Positions 22,100 to 32,400 are shown, numbered from the stretch's first letter. The stretch is 64,000 nucleotides of DNA from Bactericera cockerelli (GCA_024516035.1 CM044962.1:4202631-4266630), one strand, 5' to 3'. Numbers and translations: made by a program. The notes: generated from the letters alone by a model not told the origin.

Positions 22100-22270
22100 A
22101 TGGACTTTCAAGTGAATCTGGTAGAGGCTGATACTTTTCATCCCTGCCTATATAATTAGAAGTTGAAAGAATATTCTAACAGGGACATTATCCAAAATAA
22201 ATGGGAGATGGTGGCGCAAGAAGTGAACAGTATAAATATAAAATGTAAATCTGTCCGAAAACATCAGGTA
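22100..22270 (+). pseudogene. Decayed MADF/Myb-like exon of the Harbinger element
   Basis: From the ATG at 22100 the frame reads DFQVNLVEADTFHPCLYN, stops at TAG 22157-22159, and continues with LKEYSNRDIIQNKWEMVAQE. The pattern of an acidic helix, then HPCLYN, then YxNRxxxxxxWExVAxE matches the MADF-type DNA-binding domain found in the second protein of PIF/Harbinger transposons. The in-frame stop and the loss of everything downstream make it a remnant. Confidence 0.6.
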
Positions 22271-22271
22271 T

Positions 22272-22700
22272 CAACCGACTACTCTCCACTTATCACGGTT
22301 CTGCGCATCCTCTTTCATCTCTTGATATGTTCTTCCTCTTTTAATATCATTTATCATACCTAATTTTACTCTACCTCTTCCTCTTTTTTCATCTATCTTG
22401 CCCTCCATCACTCTCCTCTGTAGACAATCTCTGCGAAGAATATGACCAAACCAATTTCTTTTACGTTTTTTGATGGTCTCTAGGAAAGTCCTCTTTTCTC
22501 GATCTTACTCTTTTCAAGACATTTTCATTTCTTACTTTCTCTGTCTATTTGATTCCTTCCATTCTCCTCCAAAACCACATTTCAAAGCTCTCTAAATATT
22601 TCTCTTCCTTCTTCCTTATCACCCAGCTTTCACATCCATTAGAACTATACTCCATACATAGCATTTGGCAAACCTTATTCTTTGGCAAACCTTAAGTGAA
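22272..22700 (-). mobile_element. Fragment of a second LINE (C-terminal region) inside the Harbinger element
   Basis: On the minus strand this stretch translates piecewise to phrases such as NDIKRGRTYQEMKEDAQNRD, MEGKIDEKRGRGR, RKRNWFGHILRRD and FEMWFWRRMEGI. These are typical of the region after the reverse transcriptase in RTE/Jockey-like LINEs. The frame is broken in places. The fragment must have arrived before or after the Harbinger insertion as a third layer of nesting. Confidence 0.7.
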
Positions 22701-22906
22701 CAGTACAGGTTAGTATTTTTCAAATGTTTCTTATTTATTTATTTTTCATGTAGGTAGACAATATCATCTTCATCGGATGACATGAAGAACGAAACTGAAC
22801 TAAAAAGTTTCACCAATGTGCGCGGTCTAGTGAAATGCGTTTCGTGAAATCCGTTGCATGAAATACGTTTCACGAAACGCGTTTCTTCGGTGTACGACCT
22901 GCCTAA

Positions 22907-22982
22907 GTCTTTACCTTCATGTTGTACTGATTTCTTGTTAGAGAGAGCTTTCCTGTTTTTGTAGAATTTCCAAAATTGGGAA
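22907..22982 (-). pseudogene. Displaced N-terminal part of the LINE reading frame
   Basis: This part reads SQFWKFYKNRKAL then NKKSVQHEGKD and ends at the TTA that forms the Harbinger target site. Joined across the insertion it continues directly into LVDPKIIANTFAQHF at 21812, the usual spacer between endonuclease and reverse transcriptase in such elements. Confidence 0.8.
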
Positions 22983-23110
22983 CTATGATAGCATAGCAAA
23001 ACTACAATTCGTTCAATATAGTGGAGATGACTTTAACTAGAATCTTTTTGTCGAACATAATTTGGATATACAGGATACCGGAGGTCTCTTTTATCAACAA
23101 AAAAAATCTT

Positions 23111-23167
23111 CTGAGACGGGAATCGAACACCCAATGCACCACCCACTCGGCCACGGTGACTCAGACT
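23111..23167 (-). mobile_element. SINE family G head
   Basis: GGGAATCGAACACCCAATGC and ACCCACTCGGCCACGGTGAC on the minus strand are the tRNA-like head. The 45-bp minisatellite begins exactly where this head ends. Confidence 0.6.
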
Positions 23168-23440
23168 GTAGCAAGGACTCAGGCCAGACAGAGAGAAAGA
23201 AATAGATATACTGTAGCAAGGACTCAGGCCAGACAGAGAGAAAGAAATAGATAGACTGCAGCAAGGACTCAGGCCAGACAGAGAGAAAGAAATAGATAGA
23301 CTGCAGCAAGGACTCAGGCCAGACAGAGAGAAAGAAATAGATAGACTGTAGCAAGGACTCAGGCCAGACAGAGAGAAAGAAATAGATATACTGTAGCAAG
23401 GACTCAGGCCAGACAGAGAGAAAGAAATAGATATGGTAGG
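23165..23440. repeat. 45-bp minisatellite, about 6 copies
   Basis: GTAGCAAGGACTCAGGCCAG plus ACAGAGAGAAAGAAATAGAT recurs with a 45-bp period. Because 45 is a multiple of 3, every copy keeps the same frame and gives a spurious repetitive protein on the minus strand. Confidence 0.95.
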
Positions 23441-23790
23441 TGACAAGCAGTGGGTAGACGATATAATTGAGGACTCTAAGGAGATGTCACACGTAGCAGA
23501 GACGCAATCTGATGATTCATGTACATCTAATACAACTTCTCACTTTACTGATTATACTGATGTGTGTGTGTGTCACTTGAAAAATGTATTTATAATTTGA
23601 TGTATTATTCACTTTAAAAAATGTAAATAAAGTGTTATCTGAATAGTTTAGATATTAATAAAATAAGTGACAATAAAAAGCTGACGAATATACTGACTGT
23701 GTTGTGCTAGCATTATTAATAGCTTAATAACTAAGTGATTCTACACAATTGTTTCTGTGTTCCAGAAGCTAGCTTCGTTAGTACAAAATG
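23441..23790. other. No gene recognised
   Basis: AT-rich, with a short TG run at 23560-23575. Confidence 0.4.
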
Positions 23791-23818
23791 ATGGATCTCT
23801 CTCTCTCTATCTTTTTTT

Positions 23819-23849
<31 letters not shown>

Positions 23850-24050
23850 TCCTCTTTCTTTCTCTCTTTCTCTCTCTCTCTTTCTTTCTCTTTCTTTCTC
23901 TCCTCTGTCTCTCTTACTAAAGGTGGTGTTGTTTTTTCTTCTACCAATAAGGTAGAATTAAATTGGGAGGTGAAATACTATAAAAATCTCTCTCCTTTCT
24001 CTCTCTCTCTCTCTATCTCTCCCTCCCTTTCTCTCTCTCACCTACCTACA
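23791..24050. repeat. CT microsatellites (two blocks)
   Basis: CT/CTTT repeats at 23791-23915 and 23985-24045, separated by about 70 bp of ordinary sequence. Confidence 0.9.
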
Positions 24051-24945
24051 CCAGAACGTGCTTCATCTAGTGCAGGCAAAATCTCCGACATTTTCTTATT
24101 TTCGCTCCCATCATCACTTGGCATCAAAATATGTATCTGCAAAAGTCGAAGAAGCACATCTTCTTTGCCTTAATTTGCAAGAGAATTCTTTCTTCTTGCA
24201 ATTCCGAGGATAATCAGTTCAGGACGTTTAGCTCAAGATTCGTAATGATCGCGTAAAAAAAGCGAAGACGCTCGTTGCATTGAAAAAATCTCAAGGATTT
24301 TGCCTTTTGAAAATAAATTGTCATTATAATAAGAGTTGCTGCCGATATTTTTACGAGTAAACAGATATTTCATTTTTTTTTTGTATTTATGTAAATTGGC
24401 TTTTTAAGTTCCGAACAATAAATATTTAATTAAAAAAATAATAAAATGTTCACTGTCAAACAAACTTCTCTCGGCATTGTTAAATTGTGAGCAATGGCTG
24501 AAATTAAACCACTCGCGACTACCACTACATACATTACATTCCGTGTCCATGTGTGATGTCATGGTGGTGGAAGGATTGATATGGGTGAACCCTTTGGACG
24601 CCCAGAACCATTGTTCTGGGCTCCTTCCGTGTCCAGTGTGTAGCGTATGAGTACATGTGGAGTGTGTTGAAATTAAGCACTTAAAATTGAAGATTTTAAA
24701 AATATTTCTTAAAATTCGGTAGGTACACTCGACTACCAATGCACGGGGTATAAAACTGTATCAATGGTCTCTCCATCGCATGATTAAGACATCAAGTCTG
24801 AAGGATTGGTAGGTCCTTCTAAGAGGCAGAACAAATCGGCATCATTAAATATGAAATTGAACCGGAAGATGGTATGAGCTGAAGTGGTCCGAGATGATCA
24901 GATGCTCACTCGCACTGAGTAGCGGGAGCTGTGATCCTCGCTGGT
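24051..24945. other. No gene; one dispersed repeat piece
   Basis: CCGTGTCCATGTG, GGACGCCCAGAACCA and GGGCTCCTTCCGTGTCCAG (24541-24640) match 60855-60950, so this is a dispersed repeat of about 100 bp. The minus-strand frame at 24404-24739 crosses it and is not supported. Confidence 0.5.
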
Positions 24946-25185
24946 AATATTGATAATAATAATACTACTCTTTAGAGGAAGGTAAACACCAGGCGAGGTT
25001 AATGATCAAAGCATTTTCTACCACCTAACCCTTTTTTACCACCTAAGGTCTTCTTATTATGTGGTCACAAACTCAAATATAATGAGGAAAAATTCATGGA
25101 CTGGATGGGATTCGAACCAACGGATCCCTACGTTACTTGGATTACCAGACTAGAGCATTAACCACTTGGACTACCAGTGCATAAT
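24946..25185 (-). mobile_element. SINE family F, minus strand
   Basis: AATACTACTCTTTAGAGGAA, AAAGCATTTTCTACCACC, TTATGTGGTCACAAACTC, GGATTCGAACCAACGGATCC and ATTAACCACTTGGACTACC in that order. A copy at 55020-55236 is very similar. About 20 bp near TACCACCTAACCC is duplicated here. Confidence 0.8.
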
Positions 25186-25770
25186 AATAATATAACCTTA
25201 TTTATACTGCCAGATTAGGACTTATGCAGTAAGTCCATGACATAATTTTTTTTCAATATACTTTTTTCAGTTTAATAATACGAAAAATATTATAGCCTAA
25301 GTTTTACTGCCCACTCAGTACTATTACATCCACTATTCCATTTTAAATGCTTTTTTACGAGATGCTACGAGACTAATTCTCATCATGAATGGTGAATTTT
25401 AGTAAGGCTAGTTTGAGTGCTTTTGATTAAAACTAATGACTATGTGACCAGCGCAAATGAATATGATACCAAATGAATAAATATGAGAAAGATATGAGCG
25501 CGCCTCCTGCTGCGATAGGTGTGAGAAATTATGTGGTTACTCCTTTGTTACTTAAAGTTGACCTTGCCGCGGTTTATCAGTTGGTTTAATGATTAGTATC
25601 AACATATACACACCAGAGCAATAAAATCGGGTGGCTATATGTATGGTTTGTAGGATTGACTGGTACCACGATGTTCATGTACACTCAACAACAATGAAAC
25701 TGGGCGAGTCTATTTCAGCATACGAGTACTTAGGTAGTACAAGAAATACATAGAGAGGGCTCAATTGATA
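25186..25770. other. No gene recognised
   Basis: AT-rich. ATAATATAACCTTATTTATACTG at the left edge recalls the 3' end of SINE family C. Confidence 0.35.
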
Positions 25771-26115
25771 GCCAGAGCTAGGGGGAGATGAGGATAGAGA
25801 AGGATAAGAAAGAGAAGTACATGAAGAAAAGAAGGGGGGGGGGAGAAGGAGGAGAAGTAGAAAGGAAAAAAGAGATGGACGAAAAGGAGACAGAAGGAGA
25901 AATCATGAGAGAAGAGAGATAGAGTGAAAAGGAGAGATGGAAGGAAAATGAGAGAGAAGTAGAAAAAAAGGGAGAGAAGGAGGGAAAGGGAGAGAGAAGG
26001 AGAAAGATGGAAAATTATAGACAAGGAGAAAGAGGGAAAAGGAGAGAGAGAAAGAAGGATGAGAAGGAGAGAGAAAAAGGAGAAGGACAATATGCAGGTG
26101 ATATCTAGAGGAGAG
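25771..26115. repeat. Polypurine tract
   Basis: GAGAAGGAG-type repeats. The 134-residue Ser/Leu/Phe frame on the minus strand is compositional. Confidence 0.9.
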
Positions 26116-26269
26116 AAGGAGTATGTGTCTTCTCTTTCAAGTGTGAAGGATTTATTTGCATACAATAGAATACTGCAGCCTGTATGAGCGATGGGCGGCT
26201 CGTGTTATCGTTTCAATACAAAGTATTATTTCAGTATAAAATAATATCTATACCTCAAAAGTAAAAATG

Positions 26270-26530
26270 ACCGCCCTGAGTATCTTCATCGATAAGGCAG
26301 CGGACTTGCAACCTACAGGTCTTATAACAACAACAAAAACTACGAAGATTCCTTGCTCGGGCGACATCCCTTTCATCATCATAGGGTGGCGTCATCGTGA
26401 ACGATGGTAGCCAGACAGTGGAGGAATGACTTAGCACCTCTACCACTGTCTTTACAAGGAAGCTAATAATTGACAAGGGCCCCCAGAATCAAGCCAATGT
26501 TGGTCTACTCCCTATTTATAGTCCTTTCCT
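26270..26530 (-). repeat. Repeat H (minus) next to a SINE B head
   Basis: CATCGATAAGGCAGCGGACT and GCAACCTACAGGTC (26287-26322) are the head of SINE B. From 26375 TAGGGTGGCGTCATCGTGAA, GAACGATGGTAGCCAGACAG and AATTGACAAGGGCCCCCAGA, then CTACTCCCTATTTATAG, are repeat H reversed, with about one 38-bp unit. Confidence 0.75.
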
Positions 26531-27590
26531 GCGAAAAAATTACGGAAGAACAAGAGAGTGCTTTTAACCTACTCTTTTGCTTCCGACACCTGTGAACACA
26601 TTTTTTGTTCCATAAGAGTATGTCCACTGTCCACAGCATTTTTTTATTTTATTTTTTTTCTCAAAGAGAGTTGTTGTAATTTTGCAAATTCAAAGATATC
26701 AGGCCGCCTTCAAATGACGTCTGTCTGCATTACTGCGGCGGTAGCACGACAAACACTCTCCGGACGAAGTGCATATACAATATATATATTTAGAAGTGCA
26801 TATACAATATATACATTCAGAAGTCCTTATACAATACAGGTATACATTCGGGAGGGCTGACTTCACACAGGCGAAAGCATTTTTCATTATTCGTGCATAT
26901 CTACTGACATGACATCATTAAGTTTTTTGAAGCCACATTTTTCGTATACGTCATCTCAGATGACATTTTGTATATATTTTGTCTTCATTTTAAAAGAAAA
27001 GGATAACGAAGACAGTCCGAGTGCTTACTTTACTTTTTGTGTCCAGTTCAAACGTCACAATCATATCTTGTCAAACGAAGACACTCATTTGGTTCACTAC
27101 GAAAAGAGGAAATTTAAAATCACAAAAGCATGACAATACCGAGAAATAATTGCATAAAGGGTTTATGTTGATGTGTAATTCTTCTTTTCTTCGTAAATAG
27201 CTGGATAATATTCATATCCGGCCAGAAGGACCAATTATTTTTTTTAATTTTCCATTTATTTATTACAATTAAAATAGTGTTACAGTTTTAAAATGATAGG
27301 ATGGTTTTTTTTTTCACTTTGAGTAACGGTACCATATAATCTTATTGTAAATTTCTAATCTTACTGACCTATCGTAACCTAGATAGCGCTATCTGCTTTA
27401 TGTTTCGCCCTCAATATAGATTTAAAATTGTTATGATCATATTTTTTTCCAGAAAAAGCACCTCTCTGTGAAAAAGCAAAAGAAAAAAATTGACGCGAAG
27501 CGTCAAGATTGAGCGCCAAAGCATTGGAAAACCATTACTTTGCAACCAAAAAGAGGGAGACACTAGATTTTTGTAAAAACTAATATGCAA
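26531..27590. other. No gene; small local repeat
   Basis: AGTGCATATACAATATATA recurs three times around 26768-26850 with a period of about 33 bp. A T-run at 27238 followed by AATTTTCCATTTATTTA may be a reversed poly(A) end. The 27411-27677 frame runs into repeat H and is not a gene. Confidence 0.45.
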
Positions 27591-27775
27591 TTTATAGTCC
27601 CCCAGCAGTCTGGCTGGGGGACTAATATAAACAGGGAGTAGACCAGCATTGGCTTGGTTCTGGGGGCCCTCGACCATTATTAGCCTCCTTGTAAGGACAG
27701 TGGTAGAAGTGATGAGTCATTCCTCCACTGTCTTGCTACCATCGTTCACGATGACGCCACCCACTGATGATGAAT
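27591..27775 (+). repeat. Repeat H, short copy
   Basis: ATTTATAGTCCCCCAGCAGTC inverted against CTGGCTGGGGGACTAATATA at its start, then GGGAGTAGACCAGCATTGGC, CTTGTAAGGACAGTGGTAGA and CATCGTTCACGATGACGCCA. It carries about one 38-bp unit. Confidence 0.75.
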
Positions 27776-28030
27776 ATGCAATAAAATCTCCTCCTCAGGA
27801 CAAACAGTAACTGACCCTCACCCCTCTCCCTCAACCCAGTCCCTCGACCCTCACCCCCATCCCTCGCCCCTCAACACCCTCCTTCACTCCTCTCCCTCGA
27901 CCCTCAACTCGACAGCAGAAAAGCAGGGATTTTTTTTCTCTCTCTCTCTCGCTTGTTATTCTCATATTCGTCGGGAATTTATTTCAATAAAGCTCCCTGG
28001 ACAAATTCACACCATGACACCATACACAGT
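27776..28030. repeat. CCCTC-type low-complexity sequence
   Basis: CCTCACCCC/CCCTCGACC repeats at 27810-27910, then a CT run. Confidence 0.8.
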
Positions 28031-28460
28031 GTGTGCGAGGAGAAGGGTTTTAGGGAGGGAGGGAGGGTGGAAGGGAGGGAGGGAGAAATGGGGGGGTGGA
28101 AAGGAGGGAGGGAGAAAGGGAGGGTGGAAGGAGAGAGATGATGAGAGGGAGAAGCCGAGAAAGGGAGGAACGGAGGGAGAGAGAAACAGGGGGACTGAGA
28201 GATGAAGAGAGGGAGAGGGAATTTGGGCAGGGAGATGAAATTGAGAATACAGGGAGAGAAATACGGAGAGTGGGAGAGGGACTGCAGAAATTATGGAGAG
28301 GGAGAATAATGACAGATGGAGAGAGAGGGGGAGGAAGTTAGGGAGGTTCGTAGGGGGGGTTGAAAGAGAAGGCGAGAGAAGTGCTTGTGCATATGATGGG
28401 GGAGGTTGAAAGGTGACAGAGGGAGGGGGAGGTGGAGGAGGAGGAGGAGGAGGAGGAGAA
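28031..28460. repeat. Polypurine tract (GGGAGGGA, GGAGGA)
   Basis: Almost all G and A, ending in a GGA triplet run at 28431-28458. Glu/Arg/Gly frames are artefacts. Confidence 0.9.
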
Positions 28461-28800
28461 TTATATTCCCTCGCATGTTTTACGTGTTTTTCCAGCTCTC
28501 GAGTGGATCTCAGTGGCCCAAAATCCTAGAAGCGTGACATTTTTCCGGACGAAAACAATCCCTCGGATTTTCCGGCTCAAAGAAGGGGACAAAAGGGGAG
28601 TATTGGGGACTGGGGAGTGTGAACCGTACGCCAGTGTGGGCTGTGCATCGGGGCAATGGTCGACAGTAGCAGTATCGTAGCATAATCTATGCTCATTAAA
28701 GTGATATTATACACTCACTAACTGAGCATGATAAATGAATATTTTGTCATAAACCTTTGATGTATAATAAACATCTATAAAAATTGTTAAAAAAATGAAT
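28461..28800. other. No gene recognised; GC-richer unique patch
   Basis: 28480-28680 is non-repetitive and GC-richer than its surroundings. TTTTTCCAG precedes an open stretch in frame with 28432-28680, but no domain or donor supports an exon. Confidence 0.3.
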
Positions 28801-28992
28801 CTTTTTTTTTCTTCATAATTTGGGTTTAACATTGTTTTCAACTGTACGATGCGACGGGAGTGTTACTCTCCATTCACAGGAAACTGGTTTGGGCCGGAAT
28901 ACCTGCATCACAAAGTCTTCACCTCGCTGGACGTTGCTCAAATTCGGTGATCCTGCGAAAGCATAACGCACCATCGACGCGATGCGACGGTG
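28801..28992 (-). mobile_element. 5S-type SINE family D, diverged
   Basis: From the left: GGGTTTAACATTGTTTTCAA, TGTTACTCTCCATTCACAGG, GGGCCGGAATACCTGC, TCTTCACCTCGCTGGACGTT and GCTCAAATTCGGTGATCCTG, then ACGCACCATCGACGC. This is the family D order reversed, with a shortened middle. Confidence 0.7.
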
Positions 28993-29089
28993 GCAAAGTA
29001 ATTATTGACTAGTGTCTTGGGCAATCTCTGACATATCAGAAGGAAAAAGGAGGCATATTAGGAGAAAAAGGAGCAATAATAATAACAAT

Positions 29090-29275
29090 AATATTGCCTC
29101 ACATTGATCGATTAGGACTAATAAGTCCCATCATTCCAGCACTAAGCTCAAGACATATATTATGTGGTAAAAATCCAAAATGGGAGGATAACTTGTCATG
29201 TTCGCGGCGGGGTTTCGAACCCGCGACCTCTGGATTACCAGTCCGACGACTTGACCACTGAGCTTCCGGGACGAA
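29090..29275 (-). mobile_element. SINE family C, minus strand
   Basis: CATTGATCGATTAGGACTAA, CATTCCAGCACTAAGCTCAA, GGGGTTTCGAACCCGCGACC and TTGACCACTGAGCTTCCGG follow the family order. Confidence 0.8.
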
Positions 29276-29296
29276 CGAGAAAGAAGGGGAGAACAT

Positions 29297-29342
29297 CTAG
29301 GAGGAGGAGGAGGAGGAGGAGGAGGAGAAGGAGGAGGAGGAT
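29297..29342. repeat. GGA microsatellite
   Basis: About 15 GGA triplets directly beside the SINE C head. Confidence 0.95.
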
Positions 29343-29914
29343 ACGATAAATCAAAAGTCAGGTAGTGGACACGAGGCGATGTCATGCACAAATGTGAAAT
29401 CTTCAACAACAGCAAACAGCAGTATAACAACAACAACAACAACTGAACATGGACACGAACTAGTTGAAGTACAGAGCGCGGTAGGGGGTGGGGTTTCTAG
29501 TAAAAATGAAGGAAGGGAGGTGCATGGAGGGAGGAGAGAAAAGGGAGACCCCACCCACCTCCGCCTTCCTCCCGCTTCAGAAGACAGGTATTCCGGTATT
29601 TCTCGGAATAAAATGTAAAAAATGCTGACCTGGTATGGGGAGTGTTTTTTTTTCCGAAAGGTTTCCACGAGTAGGATAATATGCAACTCAAAGCAAGAAA
29701 TTTTCTTTCTCTATTTTTTTAAAGGCTTTTTTTTTACAGCAGAATTCTCACACTGTGATCTCTTACATTCGGGATTTTGACTTAATAATACTTCTTGGAC
29801 TTACTTTTGGAATAATGGGACTCATTAGTCCTGATGGTACAAATAAGGCGATACTATTATTATTATTACCTACTCGCAAGCCCATTATTATTATTATTAT
29901 TATTACCTACTCGC
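29343..29914. other. No gene; SINE C tail scrap
   Basis: CTTGGACTTACTTTTGGAAT, GGGACTCATTAGTCCTGATG and AAGGCGATACTATTATTATT (29793-29870) are the 3' end of family C. An ATT run with a duplicated ACCTACTCGCAAGC follows. Confidence 0.55.
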
Positions 29915-30335
29915 AAGCAGGACTATAAACAGGGAGTAGACCAGCAGTCTTGCTGAGGGACTATAAGCAGGGAGGAGACCAGCAGTCTGGCTGGGGGACT
30001 ATAAACAGGGAGTAGACCAGCAGTCTTGCTGAGGGACTATAAGCAGGGAGGAGACCAGTAGTCTGGCTGGGGGACTATAAACAGGGAGTAGACCAGCAGT
30101 CTTTCTGGGGGACTGTAAACAGGGAGTAGACCAGCAGTCTGGCTGGGGGACTGTAAACAGAGAGTAGACCAGCAGTCTGGCTGGGGGACTATAAACAATG
30201 AGTAGACCAACATTGGCTTGGTTCTGGGGTCCCTTGTCAATTATTAGCCTCCTTGTAAAGACAGTGGTCGAAGTGCTGAGTCATTCCTCCACTGTCTGGC
30301 TACCATCGTTCACGATGACGCCAGGGATGATGATG
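29915..30335 (+). repeat. Repeat H with about seven 38-bp units
   Basis: GACTATAAACAGGGAGTAGA and CCAGCAGTCTGGCTGGGG repeat with an exact 38-bp period (for example 29961 to 29999), with sub-variants TAAGCAGGGAGGAG and TTGCTGAGG alternating. The constant part follows: TTGGCTTGGTTCTGGGG, TTATTAGCCTCCTTGTAAAG and the hairpin GACAGTGG...CCACTGTC. Confidence 0.88.
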
Positions 30336-30539
30336 ATGGCTCGCAAGCCTGGGACACACATCAGGTACAGTCACCCCATCGAGAATACACTGTCGCATGC
30401 TCTGACCATTTGAACATACATGCACGGCTATACGTTATACATTTTAGAATAGAATCTCGAAATTCTCGAATCAGCAAAGGAAAGTGCTGATTGAATTCCA
30501 AGAAAATAGAAATTTCTCAAAGAGCAAAACATCACAGAT

Positions 30540-31265
30540 AGAGATAGAGAAAAGAAAAAATACACTGCCAATTATGGACACAATACTTACTCGTCATTTT
30601 CAATCATAATTTTCAACTTTTAAAAAAACTCTCGACGATCGCTAGAATAAGAAATTTATATTACTAAAAATTTGCAACCAATTCTCTTCATTTTTTTATG
30701 GTAGTTTACCGTTTTTCCTACACTCTAGAGCTCTAGACTCTACAAAAAAAATCCTATATCGGTCGGTTGAAGACTTTTTTGAACATTTTGGTCCAATTTT
30801 TTTGGTCAATTTCTTAAAAAACAAGGCTCAAAGATAAAATAATCCAAAAGTAATGTACTATGTACAACGCTAATACGCATTTACATACAAGATTTCATCA
30901 ATATCGGGTGTACCGTACACGAGATATAAGCGTATGAGTAAAAAGTTAGTGCTCTGGCACATGGTCTCTATCACCAAGAACCGCTAGTGCGAAGTTGATG
31001 AATTTAAAATAGGACCATCTACAATATGTCTCCTAAATGTGTACAAAATTTCGTTAAAATCCGTTCAGTTGTTCTTGAGAAGTGTACATTAGAAGGAATG
31101 CATTTAATAAACCAACAGACGCACACAGTTTCAAAATTCCTGAGAAAGTTATGAAATGTCCAGATACATGAAAAAATTGAAATAGGAGCAAACAATATTT
31201 GTTTTTTATATAGAAAAACGAACACAATACTTCCGTTTCTAATAATAAAAGTAATAAAAAAAATA
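30540..31265 (-). repeat. Repeat family X copy
   Basis: It reads CACTGCCAATTATGGACACA at the left and ends ACACAATACTTCCG-TTTCTAATAATA near 31245. The body includes GGTGTACCGTACACGAGATA and CATCTACAATATGTCTCCTA, which match the reverse complement of the copy at 33990-34760. Confidence 0.7.
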
Positions 31266-31267
31266 AT

Positions 31268-31465
31268 ATCGCCTTATTTATACTGTCCGATTAGGACTAT
31301 TAAGTCCCATTATTCCAGCGCAGTAAGCTCAAAACTCATTATCATGTGTGTAAAATTCCAAATGGGAGGATAACTTGTCATGTCGCGGCTGGGTTTCGAA
31401 CCCGCAACATCTGGAATCTCCGGATTGACAGAGTGCGCCTTTATCACTGAGCTACCGGGACAGAC
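31268..31465 (-). mobile_element. SINE family C, full copy, minus strand
   Basis: ATCGCCTTATTTATACTGTC, CATTATTCCAGCGCAGTAAG, AAATGGGAGGATAACTTGTC, TGGGTTTCGAACCCGCAACA and CACTGAGCTACCGGGACAG. It abuts the end of a repeat X copy. Confidence 0.82.
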
Positions 31466-32400
31466 TTCTAATACCAGAAATCATCGGAAGTAATACAAAG
31501 AGACAGAGATAAGTAATGATGAGAGTGACAAGAACATAAAAGAAGATGGGAAAAAAAAGGAAAACAAAACGAACGACACGTGAAACAAAAGAACTGAAAC
31601 TCAACAAAGATAATGTAGGGAAAATATTTGGAGCACTCAAAGGGGCAGGGAGAAAAGGGGGTTTGGGGGAGGGGAGGGAGGGAAAAGAGAGAGAACATGA
31701 AAACGGGGAAAAGGGAGGATTGAGGGAGGAAAAAAGGGGGAGAGGGAGGAAGGAGAAGGAGTAGGGAGGAGGGAGGAAGGGAAAAAGAGAGAGAGAGGAG
31801 ATGAAAATAAGGAAAAGGGAGGAGGAGGAAAGGAATAAAAAAGGATGTTAAACACACATCTTAAAATAAAATAAAAAAAAGAAGAAAGAGAGAGAGAGAA
31901 GATGAAAAAGGAGGAGAGGGAGGGAAACGGAAGAGTAAGATTAAGGAAGAGAGAGAGAGAGAGAGAGAAGAGAGAAAAAAAAAATGAAAAAAGGTAGTAG
32001 AGGGCGAGAAAAAGAGGAGTAAGGAGAAGGAAATGAGATTGGGGAGGGAGAATGAAAAAGTTGAAAGGGGAGGAGAGGGAGGGAAAATGAGGAGAAATGT
32101 GAGTGAGAGAAAGAAAATGAAAAAAGAGAAAATGAGAGGAGAGGGAGGGAAGAGAGAAAGCAGAGAAAGATGAAGGGAGGGAGTGCAGGACGTCTTAGGA
32201 ACAATGGGGATGGGTGAGAGGCTATGGGTAACGTCTGGAGCGAATGAAAGGAGTGAAATTGATGAAGCATGTAAAAAGGAAACACATCTTGTTGAGATAG
32301 AGAGTGGGAGGGAGGTGAAGAGAAAGAGAGAGGAAGGAGAGAGGGAGAAGGAGAGAGACATATGCAATGTCAGATGTCGAGCAGTGGCGTATGAGATAAG
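31466..32400. repeat. Polypurine region, about 750 bp
   Basis: 31635-32360 is mostly GA/GGA on the plus strand. Overlapping Ser/Pro/Phe/Leu frames of up to 237 residues on the minus strand are compositional. No gene is recognised. Confidence 0.85.

Larger units (their letters stand above)
21813..22903. mobile_element. PIF/Harbinger-like DNA transposon, non-autonomous, 1091 bp
   Basis: The ends read GGCGGGTCGTACACTG and, reverse-complemented, GGCAGGTCGTACACCG. Similarity runs for at least 44 bp with about five mismatches. Both sides are flanked by TAA (21810-21812 and 22904-22906), the 3-bp target duplication characteristic of PIF/Harbinger. The terminal repeats are full of smaller palindromes such as GAAACGCGTTTC. 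Removing the element plus one TAA restores the LINE frame. No transposase is present, only a decayed MADF-like exon and a LINE fragment. Confidence 0.88.
19751..22982 (-). mobile_element. 5'-truncated non-LTR retrotransposon (LINE), interrupted by a Harbinger element
   Basis: On the minus strand the element ends in a 41-base poly(A), seen as T at 19751-19791. The hexamer CTATGA occurs directly outside that end (19745-19750) and at 22983-22988, a possible short target duplication. The 3' UTR is about 19792-20180. The coding part holds a reverse transcriptase and short N-terminal sequence with QFWKFYKNRK. No endonuclease domain is left, so the copy was truncated on insertion. It sits in a degenerate repeat array. 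With the insertion at 21813-22903 removed, the reading frame is continuous. Confidence 0.8.

Noticed and set aside
19751..22982. LTR retrotransposon
   Set aside because: No long terminal repeats, protease or integrase are present. The poly(A) end and the reverse transcriptase type point to a non-LTR element.
23033..23446. Repetitive 137-residue protein on the minus strand
   Set aside because: It is a translation of the 45-bp minisatellite, open only because 45 is divisible by three and the unit lacks a stop.
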